From contig NZ_CP139970.1 of NCBI RefSeq assembly GCF_034424545.1, forward strand, positions 1,178,001-1,242,000: 64,000 bases of DNA, read 5' to 3'. Source of the DNA: Trinickia caryophylli. Lineage in GTDB: Bacteria; Pseudomonadota; Gammaproteobacteria; Burkholderiales; Burkholderiaceae. Below are positions 35,248-43,446 of the stretch, one piece after another (position 1 is the first letter of the stretch; each line of letters opens with the position of its first letter). The position numbers were made by a program, and so were the translations under genes. The notes beneath the pieces are model-generated. The model was not told where the DNA came from. It saw only the letters and a list, made by a program, of their open reading frames with translations, and made no database searches.

Positions 35248-36063
35248 ATGATCCCGCCGACCATCCCCGAACTCATCGCGCACGCCGCCGCCCATCCGTT
35301 TCTTCGCGAGCATCTGTCGATCGACGCGGACTCGCGAGGGGGACGGGCGCATGCCCTGTTCGACGAGACCCGGATCGAAAGCGGCTATCAGCCGATCTTC
35401 GACGTCAGCATGAACGGGATGCAGACGCTCTGGTCCGCCCCTGAAAGCGCCGATCGATTCGGCGACGAACTCGGCTTTCAGGCGCTGACGCTGCAGCCCG
35501 ACGGCAACCCGCTCGACCTGTTCGAGCGGGTGAGCGATGGCCAAGCGCTCGTCGCGCTCGATCGTCTCGCCCGTACGCTGCACGCTGTCAACTTTTTCGG
35601 CGCCCAGCAGCACGGCCTGCTGTTTCTGCGCGTGCACGAGCGGCTGCTCAAGAGCGTCAAGTACGATCACGGCCAGCACTTCTCGTCCGTGCTGATCTCG
35701 CTGGGGCTCAATCCGGGGAGAGTCGTGATCGAACTGCCGAGCGCGGCCGTGGCCCACCGCACGTTTCTCGGCTACCTGGCGAAGAGCTACCAGCGCTTCG
35801 GCTTCAAGGTGGCCGGCAACCTGCCGAACGCCGGGCACATCATGTCGGTGTCCGACATGGCGCGGCTCGACTTCCTGAAAATCGACGGCGCGGCGGTGCT
35901 CCGCGATTCGATGGTCAAGCCGCTCCTCGCCTATGCGAACCGGCTGCACATTCCTCTGATTTTCGACCGCGTTGCCACCGAGGCGCAGTTCGATGCGCTC
36001 CAGCAATTCGGCGCCCGCTTCGTGCAGGGGCCGCTCTTCGAGCCCCACGCCCCGGTCCGGTAA
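35248..36063 (+). CDS. Degenerate EAL-domain protein
   Basis: A 271-residue single-domain protein related to c-di-GMP phosphodiesterases. The EAL fold is recognisable from GYQPIFDV at the N-terminus, VVIELPSAAV, LDFLKIDGAAVL and ARFVQGPLFEP. The catalytic signature is eroded: no ExLxR follows the first strand, the DDFGTG metal-binding loop is replaced by GNLPNAGH, and VAEGVE is replaced by FDRVATE. It is therefore probably inactive as an enzyme and may bind c-di-GMP or a protein partner. No GGDEF or membrane domain is present. AT-rich DNA just upstream (35165-35185) may hold its promoter. Confidence 0.8.
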   Translation: MIPPTIPELIAHAAAHPFLREHLSIDADSRGGRAHALFDETRIESGYQPIFDVSMNGMQTLWSAPESADRFGDELGFQALTLQPDGNPLDLFERVSDGQALVALDRLARTLHAVNFFGAQQHGLLFLRVHERLLKSVKYDHGQHFSSVLISLGLNPGRVVIELPSAAVAHRTFLGYLAKSYQRFGFKVAGNLPNAGHIMSVSDMARLDFLKIDGAAVLRDSMVKPLLAYANRLHIPLIFDRVATEAQFDALQQFGARFVQGPLFEPHAPVR

Positions 36064-36078
36064 GGGCGATACGCCTGT

Positions 36079-36897
36079 TCAACGCACTTCCCCCAGGCGC
36101 CGCGCGAGTGCGCTGAGCCGCGGCGCAATCCGCTCTCGGAAGACCACCTCGTTCATCGACGAAGCCGGCCCGCTGCAGCTCAATACGAACCAGCGGCCGT
36201 CGTGCGGATCGCGAAACGGGACGGCCGCCGCGTTGACGTCGTCATGCCAATCCCGGAACGAAAAGCAGCAACCCTCGCGCGCGAACGCGGCGATCTCGCG
36301 CTGTGCGCCGGCCACGAGCGCGGCGGCGCGGCGGCCCTTGCCCGCCGCTTGCTTCAGTTCACCGAGAAGAGCGGTACGCTCGACTTCGGGGAGCACAGCC
36401 AGATAGGCGCGCCCCATCGAACTCGTGAGCATGGACAGCCGCGAGCCGGGCGCCAGGCCCAGCGTGAGCGCCGTCTCGCTGCGAATCGTCTCGAGATAGA
36501 CCATATCGAGGCCGTCGCGGCAGCCGAGCGACACCGCAGCACCGATTTCGCGGGCAAGCGCACGCATGTGCGGCCGCGCGATCTCGAGCGTATCCGTGCC
36601 CGAGAGCAGCGCATAGCCAAGCGCGAGCACGCCCGAATCGAGCGCGTACTTGCCGAGCGCCTCGTCGAAACGCAGATAGCCGAGCACCGTGAGCGTATAG
36701 GCCAGGCGGTTGACCGTCGCTTTCGGCAGTCCCGTGCGGGCAACGAGATCGGCGTTGCCGAGCAGTGTTTCACCGGGGCGAAACGCACGCAGCAGTTCCA
36801 GGCCGCGCGCAAGCGCGACCACGAATCGACGCTCGTCCGCGCCGGGCGGTGCCGACCCCGCGTTTGGGGCGGCTGCGGTGGATGACGAAAGGGCCAA
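36079..36897 (-). CDS. IclR-family transcriptional regulator, divergent to gcdH
   Basis: A 272-residue regulator. The N-terminal winged HTH has ALARGLELLRAFRPGETLLGNADLVARTGLPKATVNRL, and the effector domain has LGCRDGLDMVYLETIRS and SSMGRAYLA as in PcaR/PobR-like members. The upstream frame is closed by a stop two codons before the chosen TTG start at 36897, and no ATG lies nearby, so a TTG start is likely. It is divergently transcribed from gcdH with two palindromes in the 90-base gap, so it most likely controls glutaryl-CoA (lysine/tryptophan catabolism) degradation. Confidence 0.85.
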   Translation of the reverse strand: MALSSSTAAAPNAGSAPPGADERRFVVALARGLELLRAFRPGETLLGNADLVARTGLPKATVNRLAYTLTVLGYLRFDEALGKYALDSGVLALGYALLSGTDTLEIARPHMRALAREIGAAVSLGCRDGLDMVYLETIRSETALTLGLAPGSRLSMLTSSMGRAYLAVLPEVERTALLGELKQAAGKGRRAAALVAGAQREIAAFAREGCCFSFRDWHDDVNAAAVPFRDPHDGRWFVLSCSGPASSMNEVVFRERIAPRLSALARRLGEVR

Positions 36898-36915
36898 GTG
36901 CTAAACTCGCATGAC

Positions 36916-36947
36916 GTTTTGCAAAACAGTGTTCCGCATAGCGGAAC
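36916..36947. promoter_or_regulatory. Paired palindromes, probable IclR-type operator between the regulator and gcdH
   Basis: Two perfect inverted repeats lie side by side: GTTTTGCAAAAC (36916-36927) and GTTCCGC-ATA-GCGGAAC (36931-36947). The second has the length and GTTCC...GGAAC form typical of IclR-family operators. They lie 19-50 bases from the regulator start and 41-72 bases from the gcdH start, so binding could affect both genes. Confidence 0.65.
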
Positions 36948-36987
36948 CGAAGTCAAGTTCAATGCCGACCTTGCCTAGGAGAAGAAA

Positions 36988-38175
36988 ATGGCCGAGGCTC
37001 TGTTTCACTGGGACGATCCGCTGCTGCTGAACGAGCAGTTGACCGAAGACGAACGCATGGTCCGCGAGGCCGCGCGCGCGTACGCACAAGACAAGCTCCT
37101 GCCGCGCGTGACGGAGGCGTTTCGTCACGAACGCACCGACGCCGAAATCTTTCGCGAGATGGGCGAGATCGGCCTGCTCGGGCCGACAATCCCCGAGGCA
37201 TACGGCGGCCCGGGCCTGAACTACGTGAGCTACGGCCTGATCGCGCGCGAAGTCGAACGCGTGGATTCGGGCTACCGGTCGATGATGTCGGTGCAGTCGT
37301 CGCTCGTCATGGTTCCGATCTTCGAGTTCGGCTCCGACGCGCAAAAGGCGAAGTATCTGCCGAAGCTCGCCACCGGCGAATGGATCGGCTGCTTCGGACT
37401 GACGGAGCCGAATCACGGCTCCGATCCCGGCAGCATGATTACGCGCGCCCGCAAGGTCGCGGGCGGCTATACGCTCTCCGGCGCCAAGATGTGGATCACG
37501 AACTCGCCGATCGCCGATGTCTTCGTCGTCTGGGCCAAGCTCGACGAAAGCGGCAAGGACACGATTCGCGGCTTCATCCTCGAAAAGGGCTGGCAGGGCC
37601 TGTCCGCGCCCGCGATCCACGGCAAGGTGGGACTGCGGGCATCCATCACGGGCGAGATCGTGCTCGACGAGGTCTTCGTGCCCGAGGAAAACATGCTGCC
37701 GAACGTGAGCGGCCTGCGCGGCCCCTTCACGTGCCTGAACTCGGCGCGCTACGGCATCGCCTGGGGCGCGCTCGGCGCGGCGGAATCGTGCTGGCATACG
37801 GCGCGGCAGTACGTGCTCGACCGTAAGCAGTTCGGGCGGCCGCTCGCGGCGAACCAACTCGTCCAGAAAAAGCTGGCCGACATGCAGACCGAGATCACGC
37901 TCGGGCTGCAAGGGGTGCTCAGGCTCGGCCGCATGAAGGACGAAGGCACGGCCGCCCCCGAGATCACCTCCATCATGAAGCGCAACTCATGCGGCAAGGC
38001 GCTCGACATTGCGCGGCTCGCGCGCGACATGCTCGGCGGCAACGGCATCTCGGACGAGTTCGGCGTCGCCCGGCATCTCGTCAATCTCGAAGTCGTGAAC
38101 ACCTACGAAGGTACGCACGACATCCACGCATTGATTCTCGGCCGGGCGCAAACGGGCATTCAGGCGTTCTTCTGA
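36988..38175 (+). CDS. gcdH: Glutaryl-CoA dehydrogenase
   Basis: A 395-residue FAD acyl-CoA dehydrogenase that oxidises and decarboxylates glutaryl-CoA to crotonyl-CoA in lysine, tryptophan and benzoate catabolism. It has the [15 protein letters not shown] flavin-binding motif, [18 protein letters not shown], the [16 protein letters not shown] substrate segment with the Arg that recognises the terminal carboxylate, and the C-terminal [20 protein letters not shown] with the catalytic Glu in YEGTHD. Length and motifs match GcdH rather than straight-chain dehydrogenases. AGGAGAAG lies just before the ATG. Confidence 0.95.
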   Translation: MAEALFHWDDPLLLNEQLTEDERMVREAARAYAQDKLLPRVTEAFRHERTDAEIFREMGEIGLLGPTIPEAYGGPGLNYVSYGLIAREVERVDSGYRSMMSVQSSLVMVPIFEFGSDAQKAKYLPKLATGEWIGCFGLTEPNHGSDPGSMITRARKVAGGYTLSGAKMWITNSPIADVFVVWAKLDESGKDTIRGFILEKGWQGLSAPAIHGKVGLRASITGEIVLDEVFVPEENMLPNVSGLRGPFTCLNSARYGIAWGALGAAESCWHTARQYVLDRKQFGRPLAANQLVQKKLADMQTEITLGLQGVLRLGRMKDEGTAAPEITSIMKRNSCGKALDIARLARDMLGGNGISDEFGVARHLVNLEVVNTYEGTHDIHALILGRAQTGIQAFF

Positions 38176-38443
38176 AGAAGGCGCGGGCGGCCGGCCGCGT
38201 ACCGGGCGTACCCCGGAACGTTCGGTCCATGCGTCCGTTGGCCGCGCAACGTTTGTAAATTAAGCCCGACCGAACGAAACTTCTGCGCCGCGGCCCCTGT
38301 CTTGAAAGGACGCGCCCCGCCAGTGCACGCACCGTGCATCCCGGCCGGGAATGGTTTCTGCGTGCGCGAAGCGGCATGGCGCACGCTCGCGTGCCGTCCG
38401 ATCTTTGGTACGATGCACGCGTGGACGAAATTAGGGGGCTCTA

Positions 38444-38746
38444 ATGTCAGAAGTCAACAAGGAGAGATTGATGTCGGATATCAAAACCGTCCTCGCGGAC
38501 GCCGAGGATCTCTTGAAGCAGGCAGCGAACGCCACGGGCGAACGAGCTTCCGAATTGCGCGAAACGGCGCTCTCACGGTTGAAGCAGGCCAAGGAAAAAG
38601 CGGCCGACGTTCAGGTCGTCGTCGTCGAAAAAGGCAAGAAGGCCGTACGGGCCACGGACGACTACGTGCACGAGCATCCGTGGACGGCCATCGGCATCGC
38701 CGGCGGCATCGGCGTGCTCGTCGGGCTCCTGATCAACCGCAAGTAA
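38444..38746 (+). CDS. DUF883 (ElaB/YqjD) family membrane-anchored protein
   Basis: A 100-residue protein with an amphipathic, charged helical N-terminal part and one C-terminal helix (WTAIGIAGGIGVLVGLLINRK). This is the hallmark of ElaB/YqjD proteins, which sit in the inner membrane and bind ribosomes in stationary phase in E. coli. Two starts are possible: 38444 (GGGGG site) and 38471 (AAGGAGAG site). The first gives the usual family length. It heads a three-gene block with a YqjE-like and a DUF3318 protein. Confidence 0.9.
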   Translation: MSEVNKERLMSDIKTVLADAEDLLKQAANATGERASELRETALSRLKQAKEKAADVQVVVVEKGKKAVRATDDYVHEHPWTAIGIAGGIGVLVGLLINRK

Positions 38747-38897
38747 GATTGGCCGGCGACGGCCCGCTCCCGCCCGGCCGCGCCGTATGCCGCTTGCCCG
38801 GGGCGGCTCGGGCGGGCCGCAGACCGGGCCTTACGTGCCTGTGGGCGCCTATGCCTGCGCTTATTTCCGCTCTTATTTGCGGTTACCCGCCGAACCC

Positions 38898-39290
38898 ATG
38901 TCAAACGACGACACCGAAGTGCCTCGCCAAAGCGAGCACGGGCCGCTGCGGCGAATACTAGGCTCGCTCGTGGGCCTGCTGCAGACGCGTCTCGAGCTGA
39001 TCGGAATCGAGCTGGCCGAAGAACGCGAGCGAATGATCGCCGTGCTCTTTCTCGGGCTCGTCGCAGTCATGTTCGGCATGATGGCGCTGATCAGCCTCAC
39101 GGCATTGATCGCCGTCGCGTTTTGGGATACCTACCGATGGCAGGTGCTGGCCGGCATCACCGCTGTGTACGGTATCGGCGCGCTGATTTGCGCGCTGAAG
39201 GCGCGCAGCGGGCTGCACGATGCACCGATCGTCTTCCAGTCGACACTCAACGAGTTCGAGAAAGACCGGGAGATGTTCCACAAGCCCTGA
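38898..39290 (+). CDS. YqjE/holin-superfamily inner-membrane protein
   Basis: A 130-residue protein with a short polar N-terminus, the helix GSLVGLLQTRLELIGIELAEERERM typical of YqjE proteins, and two membrane helices (AVLFLGLVAVMFGMMALISL and LAGITAVYGIGALICAL). The tail is cytoplasmic and charged. Function is unknown; the family accompanies YqjD. The start MSNDDTEV is chosen because upstream in-frame sequence is not family-like. Confidence 0.88.
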   Translation: MSNDDTEVPRQSEHGPLRRILGSLVGLLQTRLELIGIELAEERERMIAVLFLGLVAVMFGMMALISLTALIAVAFWDTYRWQVLAGITAVYGIGALICALKARSGLHDAPIVFQSTLNEFEKDREMFHKP

Positions 39291-39376
39291 GGCCCTCAGC
39301 CCTGAGCGCCGGCATGCCGCGCAAGATGCCAGGCGCCGGACGCTCACCTGCACCTCGCCCCGAACGCACTCCGCCC

Positions 39377-39856
39377 ATGAGCCAGACATCAACGCCTCAT
39401 ACGCAGCCAGCCAGGCGCCCGCCGGTTCGGAACCTGAACTCCCGGCAAATGCGCGCCGTGCGCAAGGAACTCCTGATCCTGCGCGCAGAGGTCGAGCGAG
39501 CCGAATTCGCTCAGGCGCGGCACGAGTTGCGGCACAGCCTCGCCAGCTTCGGCTGGCTGAAGCTGCTCGTACCGGGCTTCGCCACGCCGCGCAGCCGAGG
39601 TGGCAAGGGGTTGAACGCGTCCATCACCGATTGGGTCGCCAATCATCCCCTCGCGAGTTCGCTCGCCTCGCTCGTACTCGCGAAGCCGCTGCGCGCCACG
39701 TTGTCTGCCGGCGCGAAGCCGCTCGTCAAGTGGGGCTCCCTCGGCGCGGCCGCATGGACCGGATACCGCCTCGTCGCGCAGGTGCTCCGTCACCGCAAAA
39801 GCGGCGACGCCAGCGCGACCGACGCCGGCACGGGCGAATCGCCTGCCGCGCACTGA
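39377..39856 (+). CDS. DUF3318-type (YqjK-position) protein
   Basis: A 159-residue basic protein. A helical N-terminal region RQMRAVRKELLILRAEVERAEFAQARHELR precedes a moderately hydrophobic segment (SLASLVLAKPLRATLSAGAKPLVKWGSLGAAAWTGYRLV) that may associate with the membrane. It is the third gene of the DUF883-YqjE block, the position taken by YqjK in enterobacteria. No enzymatic motif is seen. It converges on the pilin operon; a hairpin (39929-39945) lies in the gap. Confidence 0.8.
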   Translation: MSQTSTPHTQPARRPPVRNLNSRQMRAVRKELLILRAEVERAEFAQARHELRHSLASFGWLKLLVPGFATPRSRGGKGLNASITDWVANHPLASSLASLVLAKPLRATLSAGAKPLVKWGSLGAAAWTGYRLVAQVLRHRKSGDASATDAGTGESPAAH

Positions 39857-39979
39857 TCGCGCACACAGCGGGGCGCTGCGCCGCCACCGCGCGCTGACAC
39901 CGCGCACCGACACCACGCTTGAGCCCGAGCGCCTTCTTCGGGCGCAAGCGCACGCAAGGCGCCCGCCCCTCGGGCAAGG

Positions 39980-40441
39980 CTAACGAGCACGCCAGCAGTC
40001 CTCGATCTCGAGGGCCGACACGCCGGACACCCGGTTCGCACGTCTGCCGGTCGCCTCGAGCACGAACGTTCCGCAACGGTCGCCTGCCATGAGCCCGCCG
40101 GCGCTCGGCACCGCTTCAATTGCGTAGCCGCCGTTGCCCGCGTCGGCCGGTTGCAGATGCAAGCGATACACGGCGGGGCCTTGAGGCGGCACACGGTCGA
40201 GGCCCGCAGGCAATGTATCGGCCGCTCCGTGCGCCGTTCGCGCAGGCCGGGCCGTCTCGATGAAATGCGCCGCGCGGTATAGCGTCAGCATGGCGTCCAT
40301 CCGATACCCCCGGGCCGCATAGGCTCGATAAGCGGGCATGGCATACGCGGTGACGACGGCAACGATCGCAAGGGCGATCATCAATTCAAGCAGCGAGAAA
40401 GCCCCCTTCCGGCGTACACGGCGGCAACCACCGCGTGTCAC
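39980..40441 (-). CDS. pilE: Type IV pilus minor pilin, PilE-like
   Basis: A 153-residue type IV prepilin. The leader is followed by AFSLLELMIALAIVAVVTAYAMPAYRAYAARG, the N-terminal pilin helix. The usual Glu5 is reached only if cleavage is after Ala (KGA|FSLLE), so the -1 residue is Ala rather than Gly unless processing leaves an extra residue. The C-terminal part has the Cys pair (DRCGTF and EDCWRAR) expected of a D-region disulfide. The start is a GTG overlapping the pilX stop by 4 bases (GTGA). It is the last gene of the minor-pilin operon. Confidence 0.88.
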   Translation of the reverse strand: MTRGGCRRVRRKGAFSLLELMIALAIVAVVTAYAMPAYRAYAARGYRMDAMLTLYRAAHFIETARPARTAHGAADTLPAGLDRVPPQGPAVYRLHLQPADAGNGGYAIEAVPSAGGLMAGDRCGTFVLEATGRRANRVSGVSALEIEDCWRAR

Positions 40442-40968
40442 GGCGGCCTCGCGACGATTCTGCGCCAATGCCGCTTTTCGGTACCGTGCTCGCTTATGAC
40501 GATCGACTGCAGCCAGGACTCGGTGCCCTCGTGCTCGCCGAATCCGCGTGCGGTCACGACATCGACGGTTGCCTGCGGCCGCTCGTCGATTTGCCACCCC
40601 TCGATAAGGCACTGCGGCGGGCGGGTGCCGCCAGGCCACCGAGGACGTGGCTCGAATGCGGCGGGGTGAGCAAAGATGTCGGGGTCCCGCCACCGCACGG
40701 GGCCGCGTGCGGTGCGCGGCAGATGCGGCGCTCCGCCGGCGCGCAACGCTCGCAGGCAAAGCGCCAGCGCCACGTCCGCCGATTGCGTCGCATACAGGTG
40801 ATCCTCGACGCTCATCGCGCGGCGGGACGCCGCGATGGCCAGCTCGAACGACGCCGTCGACGAAGCAAGTACCATCGCCGCCACCGATACCACGATGGGT
40901 AGTGCCGCCGCGCCCGCATTTCTCCGCGCCCGCGCCGTGCAGCGTGAGTAGCGTAGCGCGTACCTCAT
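40438..40968 (-). CDS. pilX: Type IV pilus assembly protein PilX-like
   Basis: A 176-residue protein with a single N-terminal hydrophobic helix (AAALPIVVSVAAMVLASSTASFELAIAASRRAM) preceded by a basic leader, as in PilX N-terminal domains. The classic GFxxxE cleavage site is not obvious, which is common in this subfamily. The ATG overlaps the pilW stop by 4 bases (ATGA), and its own stop overlaps the pilE start. It presumably joins the minor-pilin priming complex at the pilus tip. Confidence 0.82.
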   Translation of the reverse strand: MRYALRYSRCTARARRNAGAAALPIVVSVAAMVLASSTASFELAIAASRRAMSVEDHLYATQSADVALALCLRALRAGGAPHLPRTARGPVRWRDPDIFAHPAAFEPRPRWPGGTRPPQCLIEGWQIDERPQATVDVVTARGFGEHEGTESWLQSIVISEHGTEKRHWRRIVARPP

Positions 40969-41789
40969 ACACCCGCTCCCTCTTGATTGCGAATGGCCAC
41001 ATAACGGAGAAACGACTGCCGGATGCGCGCATCGGCGGACCGCTGGGGGCGCCCGTCGCAATCGAAGTAGCGCGCGTGCGCGACGGAGATCTTGCCGCGC
41101 ACGAGCACGCAGACCTCAACACCGACGACCTCGCTCCATCGATCGTCCGCAATGGCCGACGCTTCGGCCGCGGCTGGCGAGCCTCGCAGCCAATAGCGCA
41201 AGTGCAGGCGCTCCACGCCGGCGACGACCGGCTGCCTTGTCGGCCCGCCCGAGCCCAGGCAGTACAGTTCCGGTTCGGCGCCACGGTCGGGCTTCGCCAC
41301 GAAGAACGTATTGACGACGACAGCGGCCTCATTGGGTCGACCCGCGCCCTGCCCCAGGCAATCGGTCGGCTGGCGAGCGCTAGTGGGCCACGTTGCCACG
41401 GCATCGTCGACATAGCGCACCGTGATCATGTCGGAGCCCGCCGCACCCGGCGCGCATACCGGCGTGCCGTCGCCGCGCACGAAGTCACCGCTTGCGCAGC
41501 CAAACAGCGCCGGCACCGTCTGCTCGGCAAGCGACGCCGAATCGGGTGGCGCGTACCCGGCCATCTCAAGCTGCTGTGAAAGGAGGCTCAGGGCGGTAGC
41601 GCCGGCATCGCGCATCGCGGCGGCATCGGCGGACCACATCCCCATCTGCTTGTGCATGCGGTAGAGCGACGCGGCCGCGCTGACCGCAAGCACGCCGATG
41701 CCCGTAGCCACCAATAGTTCGATCAGCGTATGGCCGGATCGGCCGCGGATCGGCCCCCGGCTTGCCGTGCGGTTGCGCTGCATCGGCAT
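40965..41789 (-). CDS. pilW: Type IV pilus assembly protein PilW
   Basis: A 274-residue minor pilin. The prepilin cleavage motif is SG|HTLIELLVATGIGVLAVSAA, with Glu5 present. The long globular part has VPALFGC, SDMITVRYVDD and RYWLRGS segments typical of PilW. It is downstream of pilV by only 3 bases and overlaps pilX by 4. It acts with PilV, PilX and FimT in pilus initiation. Confidence 0.9.
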   Translation of the reverse strand: MPMQRNRTASRGPIRGRSGHTLIELLVATGIGVLAVSAAASLYRMHKQMGMWSADAAAMRDAGATALSLLSQQLEMAGYAPPDSASLAEQTVPALFGCASGDFVRGDGTPVCAPGAAGSDMITVRYVDDAVATWPTSARQPTDCLGQGAGRPNEAAVVVNTFFVAKPDRGAEPELYCLGSGGPTRQPVVAGVERLHLRYWLRGSPAAAEASAIADDRWSEVVGVEVCVLVRGKISVAHARYFDCDGRPQRSADARIRQSFLRYVAIRNQEGAGV

Positions 41790-41792
41790 TGC

Positions 41793-42206
41793 TCAGTCCA
41801 CGAACGGCAAAGCGATGCATGCCCGCCGAACGTCGGCTGCGCTCCGGCCACAACGGGAAGACGCACCGCCGGGCGTCGCAACGCCCGCTGCGCTCCAGGA
41901 GACGAGCACCAGCCCGACGCCATCGCCGCTGGCCGTTGTCGAAACGCTTCCGTCCGGCAGATTTGCCGTCGCGAGGGCCTGCGCACCGGACAAGCCACTC
42001 TCGAGCGGCCCGGTTTGCCGTTGGCGCTCCAAGAGCGAGACAGCGGCCAGCGCGGCCTGCTCGCGCTGCATCGCGAGTTGCGACGCGCGGCCCGAAACGA
42101 GTTGCGTGCCGAGGGACGCCACTGCGGCTAACGACAGCACCGTCAATGAAACGAGCACCTCGAGCAGGGAACCGCCCACATACCGAAAGCCTCGGGGCCG
42201 TGTCAT
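41793..42206 (-). CDS. pilV: Type IV pilus modification/assembly protein PilV
   Basis: A 137-residue minor pilin. The N-terminus GGSLLEVLVSLTVLSLAAVASLGTQL is a pilin helix; Glu5 fits cleavage after the first Gly (VG|GSLLE), leaving Gly rather than Phe at +1. Short relative to many PilV proteins. It overlaps the fimT stop by 4 bases. Confidence 0.87.
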   Translation of the reverse strand: MTRPRGFRYVGGSLLEVLVSLTVLSLAAVASLGTQLVSGRASQLAMQREQAALAAVSLLERQRQTGPLESGLSGAQALATANLPDGSVSTTASGDGVGLVLVSWSAAGVATPGGASSRCGRSAADVRRACIALPFVD

Positions 42207-42790
42207 GCGCGAGCTCCGCAGCGACCCTCCGCGATTCTGGCCCGCCCACCTGCCGCAACCGCAATGCAGCGCCCGTACTGCTCGCCGTGCGCGTATGCGC
42301 CGGCCCCGTTCCCCATGACCTCGAAACTGCGGAAGCCGCCGACAACTTGCCCGGCCGGTGGGGTAAAGCGGACGTTGGCGGCCGAGCCAAGGATGGCGAC
42401 GTCACGCAACCCCGTGTGGCCGCGCAGCAACCGGCGCCGCTCGCCCTCGCCCGCCATCACGGCCCACCCGCTCGACCACGACGCCACGCGATCGCCCCTG
42501 CGGCGCCCTCCCGCACGCTCGCACTGCCCCGCGGCCGCAACAGGGCAGACGACGACGATATCGGCGCGGCGCATCGCCTCGCTGCGCGCATAGGCAAAAC
42601 TGGCAAGCAAGGCGCGCGCGCTCGATTCGATACGCTCCTTGCGATGCCAGGCGGCGAACGATGGCGCGGCCATCGCGGCAAGAACCGCCAACATCGCGCT
42701 GACGGTCACGACCTCGACCAGCGTGAACCCCCTGCAACGGCCGATCGAATGCGCCGCCCGTGTAATTGCCCCGTGTTTGCCGCTGCCCAT
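42203..42790 (-). CDS. fimT: FimT/GspH-type pseudopilin
   Basis: A 195-residue minor pilin that opens the operon. The cleavage motif CRG|FTLVEVVTVSAMLAVLAAMAAPSF is canonical. The GspH-like globular domain follows (ARALLASFAYARSEAMRRADIVVVCP, the Cys pair and GRCIAVAAGGRARI). The start at 42790 (MGSGKHG) is selected because GGAG lies about nine bases upstream; longer in-frame starts exist. PilY1, often encoded in such operons, is absent here. Confidence 0.87.
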   Translation of the reverse strand: MGSGKHGAITRAAHSIGRCRGFTLVEVVTVSAMLAVLAAMAAPSFAAWHRKERIESSARALLASFAYARSEAMRRADIVVVCPVAAAGQCERAGGRRRGDRVASWSSGWAVMAGEGERRRLLRGHTGLRDVAILGSAANVRFTPPAGQVVGGFRSFEVMGNGAGAYAHGEQYGRCIAVAAGGRARIAEGRCGARA

Positions 42791-42960
42791 CGAAAAGCAC
42801 TCCGAAGTTCGCACGCCACGACTGTAGCGGCGGGACCTCGGCTGCGCCATCGCCCGTTCGGCCGACTGTTGCGACAACGCGGACGCGCACGAGAATCAGG
42901 CGTCACGTGCAATGCACCGCACGAAACGGGAAAGGAGGTGCGATGAAGGAAGGTAACGGC

Positions 42961-43440
42961 TCAGCGCTTGCGCTGCGACTTGGAAGGCCCCACGCGGCGA
43001 AACTCCTCGATCACGTCCTGAAATTCGGACACGTCTTCGAAGCGCCTGTAAACGGAGGCAAAACGGACATAGGCGATGGTGTCGAGTTGGCGCAGTTCGT
43101 TCATGACGAGCTCGCCCAGCCGCTCGCTGCGCACTTCGCGCTCGCCGCTGCCCAGCAACTGATATTCGATGCGAGCGACCGCGGCGTCGATCGCGTCGGC
43201 GGCCACCGGTCGCTTTCTGAGCGCCAGCTTCATGCTGGCAACGATCTTGCGGCGGTCGAACTCGGTACGGCTGCCGTCCTTCTTCACGACAGCGGGCAGC
43301 ATCAGCTCCACCCGCTCGTAGGTCGTGAAGCGCTTGTCACAAGCCGAGCAACGGCGCCGCCGGCGAATAGCGGCGCCATCCTCGGATACGCGGGAATCGA
43401 CGACCTGCGTATCCTCGTGCCGGCAGAAGGGGCAGCGCAT
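42961..43440 (-). CDS. nrdR: Transcriptional repressor NrdR
   Basis: A 159-residue regulator of ribonucleotide reductase genes. The N-terminal zinc ribbon has CPFC and CSAC pairs, followed by [21 protein letters not shown]. The ATP-cone domain ([28 protein letters not shown]) senses ATP/dATP. Length and sequence are typical. The ATG at 43440 lies six bases after the glyA stop, so nrdR is co-transcribed with glyA. Confidence 0.97.
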   Translation of the reverse strand: MRCPFCRHEDTQVVDSRVSEDGAAIRRRRRCSACDKRFTTYERVELMLPAVVKKDGSRTEFDRRKIVASMKLALRKRPVAADAIDAAVARIEYQLLGSGEREVRSERLGELVMNELRQLDTIAYVRFASVYRRFEDVSEFQDVIEEFRRVGPSKSQRKR

Positions 43441-43446
43441 GGAGGC

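Noticed and set aside
39929..39945. Hairpin GCGCC-loop-GGCGC between the DUF3318 gene and pilE
   Set aside because: No T-run on either strand, so not called an intrinsic terminator; the location between converging genes is suggestive only.
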